Part shown: piece by piece, positions 26,085 through 34,467 of the stretch | How positions within the stretch are numbered: the first letter of the stretch is position 1 | Layout: each line of letters starts with the position of its first letter | Source: Dietzia psychralcaliphila | GTDB lineage: Bacteria; Actinomycetota; Actinomycetes; Mycobacteriales; Mycobacteriaceae | DNA length: 64,000 nucleotides | Direction: 5' to 3' | Assembly (NCBI RefSeq): GCF_003096095.1 | Contig: NZ_CP015453.1 | Location: 3,596,001 to 3,660,000, forward strand | The notes under the pieces: generated by a model | What the model was told of the DNA's origin: nothing | What the model saw: only the letters and a program-made list of their open reading frames with translations | The model's database searches: none | Made by a program: the position numbers and the translations under genes

Positions 26085-26887
26085 CCACCGCTCCGACGAC
26101 GCCCACGGCCCTGTCCTGCCGCGGGCTCCACGTGGCCCGCGACGCCGTCCCCGTTCTCCACGGGATCGACCTGGACGTGCCGACCGGGGCGTGGATCTCC
26201 CTCGTCGGACCGAACGGTTCGGGCAAGACCACCCTGCTCTACGCGCTGGCCGGGCTCGTCCCGTCCCGCGGGGAGGTGGAGGTCATGGGGCTGGCACCCC
26301 GCCGGGCCGGGCGCCGGAAGGTGGCCCGGACCGTGGCGTTGATGCCGCAGCGCCCGGTGGTCCCGGAGGGCGTGAGCGCGCGGGAGCTGATCAGCCTGGG
26401 CCGCACCCCCCACATCCCCAGGTTCGGCACCGAGTCGCCCCACGACCACCAGGTCGTCGAGAGCGTGATCGACCGCCTCGCACTGCACGACCTGGCTCCG
26501 CGCATCGCCACCACGCTGTCCGGGGGCGAGCTCCAGCGGGTGGTCCTGGGCCGGGCACTGGCACAGGAACCCCGCGTGTTGTTGCTGGACGAACCGACGA
26601 GCGCTCTCGACATCGGGCACCAGCAGCAGGTTCTCGACCTGGTCGACTCGATGCGTCGCGAGAGCGGGATCACCGTCGTGGCCGCCATGCACGACCTCAC
26701 CTCCGCCGCGCACTACGGCGAGCGACTGGTCCTCCTGGACGGCGGTCGTATCGTCGCCGACGGCGCCCCCGAGGAGGTGCTGACCGTGGAACGGGTGGCC
26801 GAGGTGTACGACGCCCGCGTCGAGGTCCTCGACCGCCGCGACGGCCGCGCCGTCCTGCCACTGCGCGAGCCCGGAGCGTCGGCCTGA
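26081..26887 (+). CDS. btuD: Cobalamin ABC transporter ATP-binding protein
   Basis: 268-residue ATPase. Walker A GPNGSGKTT (near 46), Q-loop LMPQRP (near 89), signature LSGGE (near 147), Walker B VLLLDEP (near 168), D-loop SALD and switch His in AAMHDLTSA (near 205) are all intact. It powers the BtuC dimer. The start overlaps the btuC stop by ATGA. The C-terminal 40 residues (VERVAEVYDARVEVLDRRDG) match the regulatory tail seen in BtuD/FhuC types. Confidence 0.95.
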   Translation: MTTAPTTPTALSCRGLHVARDAVPVLHGIDLDVPTGAWISLVGPNGSGKTTLLYALAGLVPSRGEVEVMGLAPRRAGRRKVARTVALMPQRPVVPEGVSARELISLGRTPHIPRFGTESPHDHQVVESVIDRLALHDLAPRIATTLSGGELQRVVLGRALAQEPRVLLLDEPTSALDIGHQQQVLDLVDSMRRESGITVVAAMHDLTSAAHYGERLVLLDGGRIVADGAPEEVLTVERVAEVYDARVEVLDRRDGRAVLPLREPGASA

Positions 26888-26906
26888 TGCCGGGAGCGAA
26901 TGCCTG

Positions 26907-27752
26907 ATGGAGATCGTGCTGCTGGGCACCGGCGCCGCCGACGGGTGGCCCAACCCGTTCTGCCGCTGCGGCTCCTGCCTCGACGCTTTGCGGCGCGGGG
27001 AGGTGCGCGGCCAGACCGCCGCACTGGTCGACGACGAGCTGCTGATCGACTGCGGGCCCGAGGTTCCGGGTGCCGCGCTACGTCATGGCCGGACGCTCGC
27101 GGGGGTCAGACATCTGCTCATCACCCACGCCCACTCCGACCACCTCGGCCCCCAGGCCCTGCTCTCCCGCTCCTGGGTCGAGGGGACCGACGAGCTCGAG
27201 GTGGTTGGCCCTCCCGGCGCGCTCGAGGTGTGCAGGCCCTGGGTCGGCCCCGGGGACCCGGTGCGATTCGTGCCGGTCGCGGCCGGGGACCGGATCGCCG
27301 TCGGCGGCTATGACGTGCGTGTCCTGCCCGCCCGACACCGGGTGTTCGACGACGGCGACGCGGTGCTCTACGACGTGACCGGCCCCGACGGCGTGCGGGT
27401 TCTCTGGGCGACCGACACCGGCCCGTGGCCCGCCGGATGGTTCGCGGCCGTGCGGGAGGCCGGATTCGACGCGGTGTTCCTCGAGGAGACCCTGGGCGAC
27501 CGCGAGGACATCTCCGACGCCCATCTCGGACTGGGGAGATTCGGTCGCGTGATCCGGTCGCTGCGGTCCGTCGGGGCCGTCGACGACCACACCGACGTCG
27601 TGGCCGTGCACCTCGGCCACCACAACCCGCCACTCGACCGGCTGCTCCCGCGGCTGCGCGAGCACGGGGCCCGGCCGGGAGCGGACGGCGAGGTGGTCAG
27701 CTGCGGCGCCTCCGGCCCGACCCGCATCGCACCCCCGACGCGGCAGCCCTAG
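26907..27752 (+). CDS. PhnP-like metallo-beta-lactamase-fold hydrolase in the B12 operon
   Basis: 281-residue MBL-fold enzyme. Metal ligands HAHSDH (His74, His76, Asp78, His79), Asp in WATDTG and His in HLGHHNPP are present. The N-terminal FCRCGSC (Cys19, Cys21, Cys24) matches the extra structural zinc site of PhnP-type phosphodiesterases. A related MBL domain occurs fused to the cobinamide kinase CobU in streptomycetes, and this gene lies 19 bases after btuD, so a corrinoid-salvage step such as hydrolysis of a nucleotide-loop phosphate is a reasonable inference. Its TAG overlaps the stop of the converging TetR gene. Confidence 0.82.
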   Translation: MEIVLLGTGAADGWPNPFCRCGSCLDALRRGEVRGQTAALVDDELLIDCGPEVPGAALRHGRTLAGVRHLLITHAHSDHLGPQALLSRSWVEGTDELEVVGPPGALEVCRPWVGPGDPVRFVPVAAGDRIAVGGYDVRVLPARHRVFDDGDAVLYDVTGPDGVRVLWATDTGPWPAGWFAAVREAGFDAVFLEETLGDREDISDAHLGLGRFGRVIRSLRSVGAVDDHTDVVAVHLGHHNPPLDRLLPRLREHGARPGADGEVVSCGASGPTRIAPPTRQP

Positions 27753-28384
27753 TCGGAACCGCCCCTGTCCGAACCGCCCCGGAACTCCCGCCCGGTCCCG
27801 CGTTCGAGGAGGTCGAAGGCCTCGTCGAGGAAGGCCGTCGGGTCGTGGTCCGCGTCCTGGCCCGGCGCCCCCGCGGGCGGTTGGTGTCTGAGCACCGACG
27901 CCCCTGCCGCCAACCCCAGGTCCATGATCACGCGGACCCGGAACGCACTCAGGTGGGGCGCCCGACGGCAGACCGCCTCGTACAGCGGATCGAGGATGCT
28001 CTCAGCACAGGGCCGCTCCTCGGTGTTCATCAGCAGCACGACCTGCTCACCGACCACGAGGAGGTTCTCCGCCGCGACGATGTCGTCCTGAGAGCGGCCG
28101 TAGGACTCCCGGAAGATCGAGCGCAGGACGTCGAGCGGCGACATCCCCGCCGGCGCCTGGTCGACCCGACGGACCCATTCGGCGACCTGCTCGCGGAGGA
28201 AGTGCACGAACGCGTCCTCGCGGTGGGCGAAGTAGTTGTGGAACGTGCGGGTGGAGACCCCGGCCCGGTCCGCGATGGCCGAGACCGTCGCCCCCTCCGC
28301 ACCCTCGGCGACCAGCAGTTCGACCGCGGCCACCGAGAGGCGCGTGCGGGTGTCGGCCTTCTTCCGCTCCCGGAGATTAGTCAT
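27749..28384 (-). CDS. TetR-family repressor of the MMPL transporter
   Basis: 211 residues. The N-terminal helix-turn-helix is canonical (ATVSAIADRAGVSTRTFHNYF, about 33-53, followed by HREDAFVHFL); the rest is a ligand-binding helical domain with no recognisable specificity. The ATG at 28384 lies within the mmpL 3' end (8-base overlap), so it is co-transcribed with and probably represses mmpL through the TTGCAC/GTGCAA boxes at 30988-31023. Its stop overlaps that of the MBL gene as CTAG. Confidence 0.9.
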   Translation of the reverse strand: MTNLRERKKADTRTRLSVAAVELLVAEGAEGATVSAIADRAGVSTRTFHNYFAHREDAFVHFLREQVAEWVRRVDQAPAGMSPLDVLRSIFRESYGRSQDDIVAAENLLVVGEQVVLLMNTEERPCAESILDPLYEAVCRRAPHLSAFRVRVIMDLGLAAGASVLRHQPPAGAPGQDADHDPTAFLDEAFDLLERGTGREFRGGSDRGGSD

Positions 28385-30941
28385 CGGTCCGGGTCCCGGT
28401 ACCACCGCCGTCTGAGTCGCCCCGCAGCTCGTGCCTGCCTGCTCCCGGGGACTGGTCGGCGACGGTGTCGGTCGAGTGCCGGCCGCCGACGAGTGCTGCG
28501 TCGCGGTCGGTGCCGGCAGCGGCGGCGGCGTTGCCGTCGTCTTCTGAGCCGTCGTCTTCTGTGCCGGAACCGTCTGTGCCGGAACCGTCTGTGCCGGAGC
28601 CCGGCCCACGCTGCGCGGACCCCTCGGAGGTCTCGAGGGCTGATCCCTCGACGTCGACGGTGGGCAGGATCCGGTCCAGCCAGCGCGGCAGGCCCCAGGC
28701 CCGCTCACCGAGGAGGAACATCACCGCCGGGATGATCGTCATGCGCACGACGAAGGCGTCGAAGAGCACGGCGACCGCCAACGCGAAGCCCATCACCTTG
28801 ATGAACTGCTCGTCGATCGTCATGAAGGCGGCGAAGACGCTGATCATGATCAACGCGGCGGCGGTCACCACCCGGGCTCCGTGCTTGAAGCCGTTGGCGA
28901 CCGCATTGTGTGCGGTCTTGCCGTGCACCCAGCCCTCGCGCATCCTCGTCACGAGGAAGACCTGGTAGTCCATGGCGAGTCCGAACACGATACCGATGAG
29001 CATGATCGGCAGGAAGCTGATGATCGGCTGCGGGTCGGAGATGATCCCACCCCATCCCTCCTGCCAGATCGCGACGGTGAGCCCGAAGGTCGCCGCCACC
29101 GACAGGCCGAAGCCCAGCGCGGCGATCAACGGCACCCAGATCGACCGGAATACCAGCATCAGCAGGACGAACGCGAGGGCGAGCACGATGCCGACGTACG
29201 GCAGCAGGACCTCGGTGAGCCGCTCGGAGATGTCCTCGTAGATCGGCGTGACACCGGTGACGGAGTAGGTCCCCCCGGTCTGCTGCTCGAAGCCCGCCGC
29301 GCCGGACCTGATCTCCTCCAGGACATCCGAGGCCCGCTCGTCCGTGGCCCCGTACTCGGGCGTGACGAGCACCTGTGCCGCATCGCCCGCCTCGTTGGTC
29401 TCGATGATCTGTGCGTTCTCGACCCCGTCGAGGGCCTGGATGTCCGCGACGGCGGTGGACCACGCCGCCGGACGCTCCTCCTCGGGAACCGCGAGGGTGT
29501 CGACGAGCGCGATCATCGGGGCGTTGCGGCCGGGGCCGAACGCCTCGTCCGTGATGTCGTACGCGATGCGGTTCGGGGTGTCCGGGGCCATCGTGCCGTC
29601 GGACGGCATGGCCAGCCGCAGCTGCACCGCCGGCAGCGCCAACAGCAGGAGCAACAGGACACCCGCGGTCGCGAAGATCACCGGGCGTGCGCGGATGCGG
29701 CGCACCCACTGCAGGCCCATCGTCGGCTTCTCGTCCTCCGGGTCCGGAGCCTTGACACCCCGGACGCGCGCGGCGAAGACCTTGGTGCCGACGGCACCGA
29801 GGATGGCCGGGAGCAACGTGATCGCGACGAGTACGGCGATCGCGACCGTGGCCGCCGCGGACAGCGCCATCGCGGTGAGGAACGGGATATTGATGATCGA
29901 CAACGCGGCGAGCGCGATGAACACCGTCAGGCCTGCGAAGACGACGGCCGAGCCGGCCTTGCCGACCGCGAGTCCGGCGAGGTGCGCCCGTTGACGGAAA
30001 TCGATCTCCTTCAACTTGTCGGCCAGCTCCGCCGGCTCGAGATCGTTGCCGCCGATGTGTTTGACCAGCTCGGTCCGGAAGCGGGAGACGATGAACAGCG
30101 CGTAGTCGATGCCCACGGCGAGACCGATCATCGACGCCAGGGTCGGCGTCATGGTGTTGATCGTGTCCGTGAACGAGGTGGCGGCGAAGATGCCGCCGAT
30201 GCCGATCCCGACCCCGATGACGCCGGTGAGCAGCGGCATGCCCGCGGCGATCAGCGAACCGAAGGTGATGATGAGGATCACGGCGGCGACCGCGATGCCG
30301 ATGAGTTCGCCGATGGCGCTGATCTCGGTCATCTGGAAGGCGTTGCCGGAGTACGCGATCGTGAGTTCGCCGTCGTGGTCGGCGACGACGTCCGCGAAGG
30401 CCTCACGGTCCTCGGCCTGGACATCCGTGGTGGTCTCGGCGGCGAACTGGATCTGGACCGTGCCGGTCGTCTCATCCGCGCTCAGCGGGCTCAGGGCCGC
30501 GATGTCCGCCTCGATCTGCTCGGGCGGCATTCCCTGCTCGGCCTTGGCCGCGGTGAGCTGCTCCGTCATGCCCTCGGCCGCGACCACCGGGTTGACCAAG
30601 GTGTCGGTCGCCGTGAGGAAGTCCAGCTCCCGCACCTCGGCGAGGAAGGAATCGACGTCCTCAGTCACCGCCGGGTCGGTGAGGGTGCTGCCCTCCGGAG
30701 CCCGGATGACGACGGTCCCCGTCGGGGCGTCGAGCTGGTTCCCGGCCCCGGCGAATCTCTCCTGCATCTCCTCCTGGGTCTCGATCGACTCCAGACCCGG
30801 GATCGAGAAGGTGGTGCTGGTCTGCTGGGACAACGTGGCCGCAGCGGTGCCGACGCCGACGATCAGCAGCATCCAGGCTGCGATGAACCGCCATCTGAAC
30901 AGATAGGCGGACCGCCCGATGCGGTAGAGGAATGACGCCAT
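28377..30941 (-). CDS. MMPL-family RND transporter
   Basis: 854-residue membrane protein with two repeats of six membrane segments, each following a large extracytoplasmic loop (loops about 45-185 and 410-545). Proton-relay type residues are visible in GLAVGIDYALFIVSRFR (near 265) and GLAMDYQVFLVTRMREG (near 650). The C-terminal ~75 residues are a Gly/Ser/Thr/Asp tail containing a tandem GSGTD repeat, with no known domain. Mycobacterial relatives export cell-wall lipids; shorter ones like this also act in efflux. CAGGAG precedes the ATG at 30941. TetR is encoded downstream in the same operon. Confidence 0.93.
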   Translation of the reverse strand: MASFLYRIGRSAYLFRWRFIAAWMLLIVGVGTAAATLSQQTSTTFSIPGLESIETQEEMQERFAGAGNQLDAPTGTVVIRAPEGSTLTDPAVTEDVDSFLAEVRELDFLTATDTLVNPVVAAEGMTEQLTAAKAEQGMPPEQIEADIAALSPLSADETTGTVQIQFAAETTTDVQAEDREAFADVVADHDGELTIAYSGNAFQMTEISAIGELIGIAVAAVILIITFGSLIAAGMPLLTGVIGVGIGIGGIFAATSFTDTINTMTPTLASMIGLAVGIDYALFIVSRFRTELVKHIGGNDLEPAELADKLKEIDFRQRAHLAGLAVGKAGSAVVFAGLTVFIALAALSIINIPFLTAMALSAAATVAIAVLVAITLLPAILGAVGTKVFAARVRGVKAPDPEDEKPTMGLQWVRRIRARPVIFATAGVLLLLLLALPAVQLRLAMPSDGTMAPDTPNRIAYDITDEAFGPGRNAPMIALVDTLAVPEEERPAAWSTAVADIQALDGVENAQIIETNEAGDAAQVLVTPEYGATDERASDVLEEIRSGAAGFEQQTGGTYSVTGVTPIYEDISERLTEVLLPYVGIVLALAFVLLMLVFRSIWVPLIAALGFGLSVAATFGLTVAIWQEGWGGIISDPQPIISFLPIMLIGIVFGLAMDYQVFLVTRMREGWVHGKTAHNAVANGFKHGARVVTAAALIMISVFAAFMTIDEQFIKVMGFALAVAVLFDAFVVRMTIIPAVMFLLGERAWGLPRWLDRILPTVDVEGSALETSEGSAQRGPGSGTDGSGTDGSGTEDDGSEDDGNAAAAAGTDRDAALVGGRHSTDTVADQSPGAGRHELRGDSDGGGTGTRTDD

Positions 30942-30987
30942 GCGCTGGCTCCTGGTGCGTAGGTGCGGTTAGCGAACCCCCGAAGTT

Positions 30988-31023
30988 TTGCACGACAACT
31001 GCACCATTGCACAGCCAGTGCAA
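30988..31023. promoter_or_regulatory. Paired TTGCAC boxes, probable TetR operator of mmpL
   Basis: TTGCAC at 30988-30993 and again at 31007-31012, each followed by TGCA 12 bases later, forming two 19-bp units in tandem; the second is a perfect inverted repeat TTGCAC-AGCCA-GTGCAA. The array begins 47 bases upstream of mmpL and lies in the region shared with the sulfur operon. Confidence 0.6.
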
Positions 31024-31105
31024 CTAGATGTGGCGCACGCCACCCCCTCCGCGACCCACCGAGCGGAGAACCGTCCCGTCCAGATACCCCCCACAGTGTC
31101 TTGCG

Positions 31106-31123
31106 CATACCCCCCGGGGTATG
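31106..31123. promoter_or_regulatory. CsoR/CstR-type operator upstream of the sulfur operon
   Basis: Perfect 8-2-8 palindrome CATACCCC-CC-GGGGTATG, 53 bases upstream of the CstB-like gene. It has the TACCC/GGGTA half-sites of CsoR-family operators, as at 7649-7663. A further half site, ATACCCCCC, is at 31084-31092. No CsoR or CstR gene is adjacent. Confidence 0.75.
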
Positions 31124-31175
31124 TACTGTCGTGTCAGACCCACCGCAGGGAACCCCGATCGACAAGGAGAGCCCC

Positions 31176-32570
31176 ATGCTTCTCGAACGCATCTACGACG
31201 AGGACCTGGCCCAGGCCGGTTACTTCATCGGCTGCCAGGCCAAGGGCGAGGCCGTCGTGGTCGACGCCCGTCGCGACATCCGCCAGTACCTCGACCTGGC
31301 CGCGCAGCACGGGATGACCATCACCGCCGTGACCGAGACCCATATCCACGCCGACTACCTCTCGGGCACCCGCGAGCTGGCCGAGGCCACGGGCGCGCGG
31401 GCCTACGTCTCCGGCGAGGGCGGCGACGACTGGCAGTACGGCTTCGAGGCCGAGCGGCTGCACCACGGTGACCGGCTCACGCTGGGCAACATCACCGTCG
31501 AGGCGGTGCACACGCCGGGCCACACCCCGGAGCACCTGTCCTTCCTGATCACCGACGGCGCCTTCGCCGATACCCCCGGGTACATGCTGACCGGCGACTT
31601 CGTCTTCTCCGGAGACCTCGGCCGACCGGACCTGCTCGACGAGGCGGCCGGCGGGATCGACACCCGTTTCGAAGGCGCCAAGGACATCTTCCGCAGCCTG
31701 AAGAAGTCCTTCCTCACACTGCCGGACCACGTCCAGGTCTTCCCCGGCCACGGCTCGGGTAGCGCCTGCGGCAAGGCCCTGGGCGCGCTGCCGTCGACCA
31801 GCGTCGGCTACGAACGCCGCTACGCCTGGTGGGGCGCATACCTCGAGCGGGACGACGAACAGGGCTTCGTCTCCGAGCTGCTCGAGGGCCAGCCCGACGC
31901 ACACGCCTACTTCGGACGCATGAAGCGGCAGAACCGGGACGGCCCGGCCGTGCTCGGCCCGCTGGCCCCGCTACGCGAGTACGACACGGCCGAGCTCGCC
32001 GACGCGCTCGAGTCAGGTCAGGTCGTCGTCGTCGACACCCGCGACCAGGACCAGGTCCACGCCGGCACGGTGCCCGGGGCGCTCAACGTCCCCGGCATCG
32101 ACAAGGCCGCCTCGTTCGGCGCCTGGGTCTACGACCCCGAGCGCGAGGACACGCCCCTGGTGGTCCTGGCCGAGGACACCGAGATGGCCGAGACGCTGCG
32201 CGATCACCTGTTGCGGGTCGGCATCGACACGGTCACCGGCTACACGACCACCTTCGAGGGTCTGCCCATGACGACTCCCGAGATGATCCGGCCCGACGAG
32301 CTCGGCTCCTTCGACGCCGCGATGGTCCTGGACGTGCGCAACAAGACCGAGCACGCCGACGGTCACGTCCCGGGATCCGAGCAGCTCAGTGGCGGCCGGG
32401 TGCTGTGGAACCTCGACCGGCTCCCGGCCGACGGGCCGATCGTGACGTACTGCCAGAGCGGCGTCCGCAACTCGGTCGCGGCCAGTGCGCTGCGCCGCGC
32501 CGGCTACCGCGTGGTCGAGCTCGAGGGCAGCTACGCCGCCTGGTCCGAGCGACACCTCGCGACCGTCTGA
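31176..32570 (+). CDS. CstB-like persulfide dioxygenase with two rhodanese domains
   Basis: 464 residues in three parts. Residues 1-240: MBL-fold persulfide dioxygenase with ETHIHADYLSG (His56, His58, Asp60), HTPGHTPEHLSF, GDFVFSGDLGRPD and FPGHGSGSACG, the mono-iron site of the ETHE1 group. Residues ~265-355: a rhodanese fold lacking the catalytic cysteine. Residues ~365-464: an active rhodanese with Cys426 in TYCQSGVRNS. This order is that of Staphylococcus CstB, which oxidises low-molecular-weight persulfide and makes thiosulfate. Start ATG 31176 follows AAGGAGAG. First gene of a sulfide/persulfide detoxification cassette. Confidence 0.9.
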   Translation: MLLERIYDEDLAQAGYFIGCQAKGEAVVVDARRDIRQYLDLAAQHGMTITAVTETHIHADYLSGTRELAEATGARAYVSGEGGDDWQYGFEAERLHHGDRLTLGNITVEAVHTPGHTPEHLSFLITDGAFADTPGYMLTGDFVFSGDLGRPDLLDEAAGGIDTRFEGAKDIFRSLKKSFLTLPDHVQVFPGHGSGSACGKALGALPSTSVGYERRYAWWGAYLERDDEQGFVSELLEGQPDAHAYFGRMKRQNRDGPAVLGPLAPLREYDTAELADALESGQVVVVDTRDQDQVHAGTVPGALNVPGIDKAASFGAWVYDPEREDTPLVVLAEDTEMAETLRDHLLRVGIDTVTGYTTTFEGLPMTTPEMIRPDELGSFDAAMVLDVRNKTEHADGHVPGSEQLSGGRVLWNLDRLPADGPIVTYCQSGVRNSVAASALRRAGYRVVELEGSYAAWSERHLATV

Positions 32571-32631
32571 CCAGGGCCGCCGACGCCAGACCCCCCCAAC
32601 CACCGACCCACCAACGCCTGACCCACCAACG

Positions 32632-32662
32632 CCGGGGGCCGGATCACCCGTCCGGCCCCCGG
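32632..32662. terminator. Strong hairpin inside the sulfur operon
   Basis: CCGGGGGCCGGA (32632-32643) pairs perfectly with TCCGGCCCCCGG (32651-32662) around a 7-base loop. It stands between the CstB-like and rhodanese genes, which have a 154-base gap, so it may end or attenuate the first transcript. A 14-base repeat GACCCACCAACGCC occurs twice just before it. Confidence 0.65.
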
Positions 32663-32724
32663 TTCGGCGGCGACCCGCCGTCACAAGTCCCCCTGTCATC
32701 AACAAGGAAGTCCTCCCCACACCC

Positions 32725-33321
32725 ATGCTCTCCACCCTCACCACCGCGCCCACCATCTCCCCCGCCGACCTGCGCGAGGCGATGGACGGCGACGTCCCAC
32801 CCACCGTCATCGACGTGCGGTCACCGGTCGAGTACTCCTCGGTCCACATCCGCGGCTCCTACAACGTCCCCCTCCCGCTCCTGGCTGAGCACGGTGAGGA
32901 GTTCGCCTCCCGCCTACCGGGTCAGGTCGTCCTCATCTGCCAGTCGGGGAACCGGGCACGCCAGGCCAACGAGCGCCTCGAAGCCGTCGGGATCCACCCC
33001 GACTCGGTCACGGTGCTCGACGGTGGCATCGCCGCGTTCGAGTCGGCAGGCGGCGAGGTCGTCCGCGGACGCGGCCCCTGGGCCATGGACCGCCAGGTCC
33101 GCATGGCCGCGGGGTCGCTGGTCCTGGCGGGCGTCACCGCCACGAAGGTGGTCTCACCCAAGTTCGTCTACCTCGCCGGCGCGATCGGCGCCGGGTTGAC
33201 CTACTCGGCCGCGAGCAATTCCTGCGCCATGGCGGCGGCGCTGTCCAGGATGCCGTGGAACCGCTCGGCCTCCGAACCGGAACTCGGCACCGTCCTGGAC
33301 TCGCTCCCCGACCGCTCCTGA
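32725..33321 (+). CDS. Rhodanese with C-terminal DUF2892 membrane region
   Basis: 198 residues. An N-terminal rhodanese domain (10-110) has the active-site loop CQSGNRA with Cys72 and the ending LDGGIAAFESAGG. The C-terminal part (PWAMDRQVRMAAGSLVLAG, then YLAGAIGAGLTYSAASN) matches DUF2892 membrane segments commonly fused to sulfurtransferases. It probably moves sulfane sulfur at the membrane and hands it to the CstB-like protein or exporter. ATG 32725 has AAGGAAG about 14 bases upstream. Confidence 0.9.
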   Translation: MLSTLTTAPTISPADLREAMDGDVPPTVIDVRSPVEYSSVHIRGSYNVPLPLLAEHGEEFASRLPGQVVLICQSGNRARQANERLEAVGIHPDSVTVLDGGIAAFESAGGEVVRGRGPWAMDRQVRMAAGSLVLAGVTATKVVSPKFVYLAGAIGAGLTYSAASNSCAMAAALSRMPWNRSASEPELGTVLDSLPDRS

Positions 33322-33369
33322 CCCACCCCATTCCCCACACCGGCTCCCCCGCCGGAGAGAGGCACCCTC

Positions 33370-34251
33370 ATGGAGATCACCATGATCATCGTCGTGGCAC
33401 TGGCCGTCCTGGTCGGGCTGTCCCTGGGCCTGCTCGGCGGGGGCGGTTCCATCCTGGTCGTCCCGCTGCTGACCTACGTCGGCGGTCTCGACCCCAAGGA
33501 GGCGATCGCGACCTCCCTGTTCGTGGTCGGTGCCACCTCGCTGGCCAGCCTCGTGGGGCACGCCCGAAAGGGCAGGGTCCGGTGGCGGACGGGGTTGATC
33601 TTCGGTGCGGCCGGGATGGTCGGCGCGTTCCTCGGCGGCCTGGCCGGCGGCCGCATCCCCGGCACCTTCCTGATGATCGCCTTCGCCGTGATGATGATCG
33701 CCACCGCGGGCGCGATGATCCGGGGACGCAAGGACCGCGACGGCGAGAGCCAGACACATCAGCACCCGTTGTGGCGGATCCTGCTGGACGGGCTCGTGGT
33801 GGGCGCCGCGACAGGATTGGTGGGTGCCGGCGGCGGATTCCTCGTGGTCCCGGCCCTCGTGCTCCTGGCCGGCCTACCGATGGCCGCCGCGGTCGGCACC
33901 TCGCTGCTCGTGATCTCCATGAAGTCGTTCGCCGGGCTGGGTGGTTACCTGACCTCGGTCAGCCTGGACTGGCCGCTCGTCGCCGCGGTCACCGCGGCCG
34001 CGATCCTCGGTTCGCTGGTGGGCGTCCGGCTCACCTCCGTGGTGCCGGAAAAGGCGCTGCGGAAGGGTTTCGGATACTTCGTCCTGCTCATGGGCGCCTT
34101 CGTCCTGTCCCAGGAACTGCCCTTCCCGGCCGCACCGATCATCCTGGGCACGGTCGCGGTCCTGGCCACAGCCGCGGCGATCTGCATGCTCGGGTTCAAG
34201 GAGCGCTGCCCGCTCCGGCCGACCACACCGGTCGCCGTCAGCATGGCCTGA
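33370..34251 (+). CDS. TauE/SafE-family sulfite/sulfur-anion exporter
   Basis: 293 residues, about eight membrane segments in two homologous halves; each half opens with a glycine-rich motif (SLGLLGGGGSILVVPLL at 18-34 and GLVGAGGGFLVVPALV near 147). The family exports sulfite, sulfoacetate or related organosulfur anions. GAGAGAGGCACCCTC precedes the ATG. As third gene after two sulfurtransferase-type enzymes it probably expels sulfite or thiosulfate formed from persulfide. Staphylococcal cst clusters also contain a tauE gene. Confidence 0.92.
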   Translation: MEITMIIVVALAVLVGLSLGLLGGGGSILVVPLLTYVGGLDPKEAIATSLFVVGATSLASLVGHARKGRVRWRTGLIFGAAGMVGAFLGGLAGGRIPGTFLMIAFAVMMIATAGAMIRGRKDRDGESQTHQHPLWRILLDGLVVGAATGLVGAGGGFLVVPALVLLAGLPMAAAVGTSLLVISMKSFAGLGGYLTSVSLDWPLVAAVTAAAILGSLVGVRLTSVVPEKALRKGFGYFVLLMGAFVLSQELPFPAAPIILGTVAVLATAAAICMLGFKERCPLRPTTPVAVSMA

Positions 34252-34283
34252 CACCGGTCCGGTGTGACACCGGCCGGTCCTCC

Positions 34284-34319
34284 GCCTCGACCGCGCGGCT
34301 CCGGCCGTGCGGTCGAGGC
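34284..34319. terminator. Hairpin terminator after the sulfur operon
   Basis: GCCTCGACCGC (34284-34294) pairs perfectly with GCGGTCGAGGC (34309-34319) around a 14-base loop, 33 bases after the TauE stop codon. No T-tract, as is common in high-GC actinobacteria. Confidence 0.7.
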
Positions 34320-34422
34320 CGTTGTCGTCTAAGGCGCCGTCGTCTAAGGCGTTGGCGTCGAGGCGTTGCCGTCGAAGGCGTTGTTGTCGAAGGCGTTGCC
34401 GTCGAAGCCGTTGCAGTCGAGG
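34319..34422. repeat. 15-bp tandem repeat, about 7 units, upstream of DUF421 gene
   Basis: Units such as GCGTTGCCGTCGAAG (34363-34377) repeat from 34319 to 34422, one unit being 14 bp. The last four units are in frame with the DUF421 gene and would add LPSK/LLSK-type repeats if a TTG at 34366 were the start. It ends 46 bases before the preferred ATG. Confidence 0.75.
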
Positions 34423-34467
34423 GTGCTCGGCCGGGGCCGGTTGCCCTCTCACCGAGGTGCGCGCACG

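Noticed and set aside
28881-30935. 684-codon open frame on the plus strand opposite mmpL
   Set aside because: It is antisense to a clear transporter gene, rich in Arg/Asp/Gly as expected from high-GC third-position bias, and has no motif or ribosome site.
31176-32570. Beta-lactamase or glyoxalase II as function of the MBL gene
   Set aside because: The mono-iron persulfide dioxygenase ligand pattern and two C-terminal rhodanese domains argue for CstB.
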